The notes beneath the pieces are model-generated. The model saw nothing but the letters and a program-made list of their open reading frames with translations, made no database searches and was not told the origin of the DNA. A stretch of DNA of 59,311 nt, taken from positions 1 through 59,311 of the forward strand of contig JANBPK010000833.1 of NCBI GenBank assembly GCA_027579435.1, written 5' to 3'. The position numbers and the translations under genes are program-made. Below, one piece after another: positions 57,103-59,311 of the stretch (its first letter is position 1; the number at the start of each line of letters is the position of its first letter). Origin of the DNA: Candolleomyces eurysporus (Eukaryota > Basidiomycota > Agaricomycetes > Agaricales > Psathyrellaceae).

Positions 57103-57630
57103 TGTTATGGGTATCCCATAGATCAGCATTGCAGTCATAATCTCCCCTTTGTACAAATTCTTTCTTTCTTCTTTTCTTTATCTTGTTACCTTGTTAAGAC
57201 TCAGAAACCCACCAAAAGTAGCTTTACTTTCAATAGCTTGTAATATTAAAGATTTCGAGTATTAAAGAATCAAGTTTATGTGTTTCAAAGCCTTGACTAA
57301 GGACATCCAGAAGATCCAGAGGGTTGATCAAAATCCAAGCACACAAGGAATGATCTGAGTGCCACTAACTTGGATCACATCAAATCTCGAACAATACCAA
57401 TCAAGCTCAAGACTTTGCATTTGATCAGCTGCACTTGCGGCAGCCCTGGTCTCTTCTCTTTAATTACCACTACTTCAGGAATCTTCCAAAATTTTTTAGT
57501 TAAATCCTGAACCTTCTATTATATTCTATCATAGTAAGCTACTGTTGTGTATAAGGATCTGTGCAGATAGCTGAATAGAATAAGTTGACTTACATATTCC
57601 CCACTCTTGCTATTGCACATTGCTTTGGGC
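57103..57630 (+). mobile_element. Decayed LTR, right copy
   Basis: Begins TGTTATGGGTATCCCATAGA, an inverted-repeat start of the type common in LTRs. It is a direct repeat of 54730-55250 with many substitutions and indels. The right end is approximate, near CACTCTTGCTATTGCACATT. Confidence 0.5.
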
Positions 57631-58789
57631 TGTGTAACTCACTCAGTTAAAGTATAACACTAGCTTATGAGTTAGTTAGATAGGAGAATAGTATAGTAAT
57701 CCTCTTTCCTCAACAACTCTACAATTGATTAGCTTTAATATTGAATTGTTATAAGCATGTATTCAAAGAATACACCAAAGCTCAGGACCTCAGAAACCCT
57801 TAACAGATAGCAAGTGTCAGGTGATCATGATCAGAAGTGGGTCCATGTGTAAGTAAGTGGAAACAATGTTACACATGACCTGGTTTCCTCAAGGGAATTG
57901 GAAGATTTACCTGGTATCATGATGAGGAATGTGGTGGCAGCAAAGAGATCAGAGGAAACTTACTAACTGCCACATATGCATCTAACATGAACTATTTCCT
58001 CCAGGAAATCAGAAGATTTGCCTGGTAAGAGCAGCATATCGGTTCTCTCTGTCATTTGGGAGAACAAGAACCAGGTGCACTTTTAACTTAATTTGATCTC
58101 AAAAATTTCAACTCAATGTCTATTTCAGCACAGTTTTATCTGCCTTTGGGACTCCAATGGCCTCTCAATGGCAGGGCCATTGAAACACCAGTATGGAAAC
58201 TTCCAACATATTATTTTTTTAAGTCTCAGTTTTCTTAGCTAGTCTCATATTTCTTGTTCTCTTTCCATTTCTCCCAGTAGCCAACCATATTGGAAAATGA
58301 AATAAAGGTTGTCTGGCCTAAGACTGACAGCTCATTGCCTGCCACTTTCCTCTAAGCTCCCATCATCCCTGTGTTGCCATTGGCAAACTCAACAAAGAAT
58401 TCAACAAAGAATTCAACTTTGTTGAAGTCTTTCCCACTAGTGACATGAATTGCCTGCAAGTTGGTCCACGTTCTGCCTTTATCATAGCTCTGTTCTGGGC
58501 AATTACATGTGTTAAGCAAATGATAAACCATATGCATGCTACACAAGGAGCAGGTAAGACAAATTTGTGACGACTTTTGACAGGGAGACTGAAGTGCAAT
58601 ACCAGTCCCTTTGGTTGCTGTCAATGGCACAATCCCTGACAAAATCTTTGACAGCTTGGGAATGAAGAAGCCAAAACTATTGGTTCTCTTGAAGTGGGCA
58701 GACATCAATCCCCTTTGTTGATTTGGGGAACAATCTGAGCTTCAGCAAATCATTTCAGGGCTACAGCACTTCAGACGAGAAGCCTTTGG
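57631..58789. other. AT-rich interval with one minus-strand open frame
   Basis: A frame at 58,708-58,352 reads FFIPKLSKILSGIVPLTATK, then a Cys-rich CLTCSLCSMHMVY stretch and a duplicated FFVEF (from an AACAAAGAATTC repeat). It has no known domain, start context or splice support; it is likely a relic. Confidence 0.3.
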
Positions 58790-59164
58790 AAGGATCCAGA
58801 GGCGCATTGGTCCAGTCAACTCATTTGTTGGTTTTTGCTTACGAGTGCGGCCAACCCAATGTGTGCATTATAAATTCTATCTCTATTATAAGCTCTTGAA
58901 TTGAGGCCCAAGGAATAACTAAAATTAATTTGCAAAGCGGTGATACGACCGTTTTCGCATTTTCGCGAATAAATACCAACTTTATTGAATATATCGTTCA
59001 TTATTCAACTAAAAACGGTCGTGTCTATCAAATCTCTATGTTAAGAAACCCTTCCAGTACTAAGGTACCTCGCGCGGCGCGAAGGATAATTAAAGAGTAC
59101 ATTACTCTTGGGTTCACGAGAGTTGGAGTCTACTCGAGGACTGCTAACTTAGAGGCGCGCCCGC
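58790..59164 (+). mobile_element. Retroelement LTR-like sequence with TATA box
   Basis: CpG content rises sharply here. A TATA-like GCATTATAAATTC lies near 58,866, followed by CG-rich text (TACCTCGCGCGGCGCGAAGG). It directly precedes the terminal repeat shared with 43.5 kb, so it probably belongs to the same element family, running off the window. Confidence 0.4.
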
Positions 59165-59311
59165 CATATACCCGAGATTAGGGTTTAGTAGGCCAGCCGG
59201 TTGGCGCCGCTTCAGATTAAACGGCCTACCCTGCAGCTGAAAGACCCAGTTTCATTACTAAAGCTAGAGAGATATTTTCCTAGGCACTAAAGGAACCTAA
59301 ACTCTCGCGCG
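59165..59311 (+). repeat. Terminal repeat, inverted partner of 43,500-43,630
   Basis: CCAGCCGGTTGGCGCCGCTT, AAACGGCCTACCCTGCAGCT and CCTAGGCACTAAAGGAACC match the complement at 43.5 kb. It is cut by the window end. Confidence 0.65.

Overview
This window reads as a transposon-rich stretch of a basidiomycete genome, most likely an Agaricomycete. The evidence is many 40-66 bp spliceosomal introns with GTRNGT...YAG borders, an Ecl1-family zinc-finger gene, a NACHT/WD40 NLR gene, and Helitron, Plavaka-type CACTA and LTR-element relics. I saw no rRNA, tRNA or CRISPR. All assignments come from reading the sequence; no database search was run.

Layout. 1-10.2 kb is repeat territory: a 1.2 kb LTR on the minus strand, direct repeats, an LTR-like block followed by gag-like unknown ORFs, a short LTR, a five-copy minisatellite of about 187 bp, and a 272 bp palindromic TIR element. 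10.4-23.2 kb is a gene island with ordinary CpG content. It holds a multi-exon minus-strand protein of at least 1,400 aa whose C-terminus has the motif order and spacing of a tyrosine recombinase, a small three-exon gene at 18.5-19.0 kb, a four-exon unknown gene at 20.4-21.35 kb and an Ecl1-like gene at 21.85-23.15 kb.

23.2-38.4 kb is repeats again: an inverted relic of the minisatellite, a CCWGG-rich LTR-like block, three Helitrons joined head to tail (26,026-35,352), a beta-propeller-like gene fragment and a decayed Plavaka transposase. The last ends exactly where a second copy of the 2.9 kb LTR-like block begins. 39.8-42.4 kb holds three unrecognised multi-exon plus-strand genes.

42.5-47.35 kb is a mosaic of LTR and gag pieces plus a proline-rich gene cut off by a second CCWGG-rich block. 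It closes with a 1.2 kb LTR that is the inverted partner of the one at the left end. 47.4-50.5 kb has no convincing gene. 50.5-54.3 kb is an NLR gene (fungal N-terminal domain, NACHT, WD40): its 5' half reads cleanly through five introns, while its 3' half is frameshifted and poor in CpG. The rest is a decayed LTR element, unexplained AT-rich DNA and, at the right edge, another retroelement terminus with an inverted counterpart at 43.5 kb.

Two themes tie the window together. First, repeat copies differ largely by CG to TG/CA changes, which suggests methylation-linked decay, and genes next to repeats seem to share it. Second, related repeats lie as inverted or nested pairs tens of kilobases apart, so the genes sit as islands between them.
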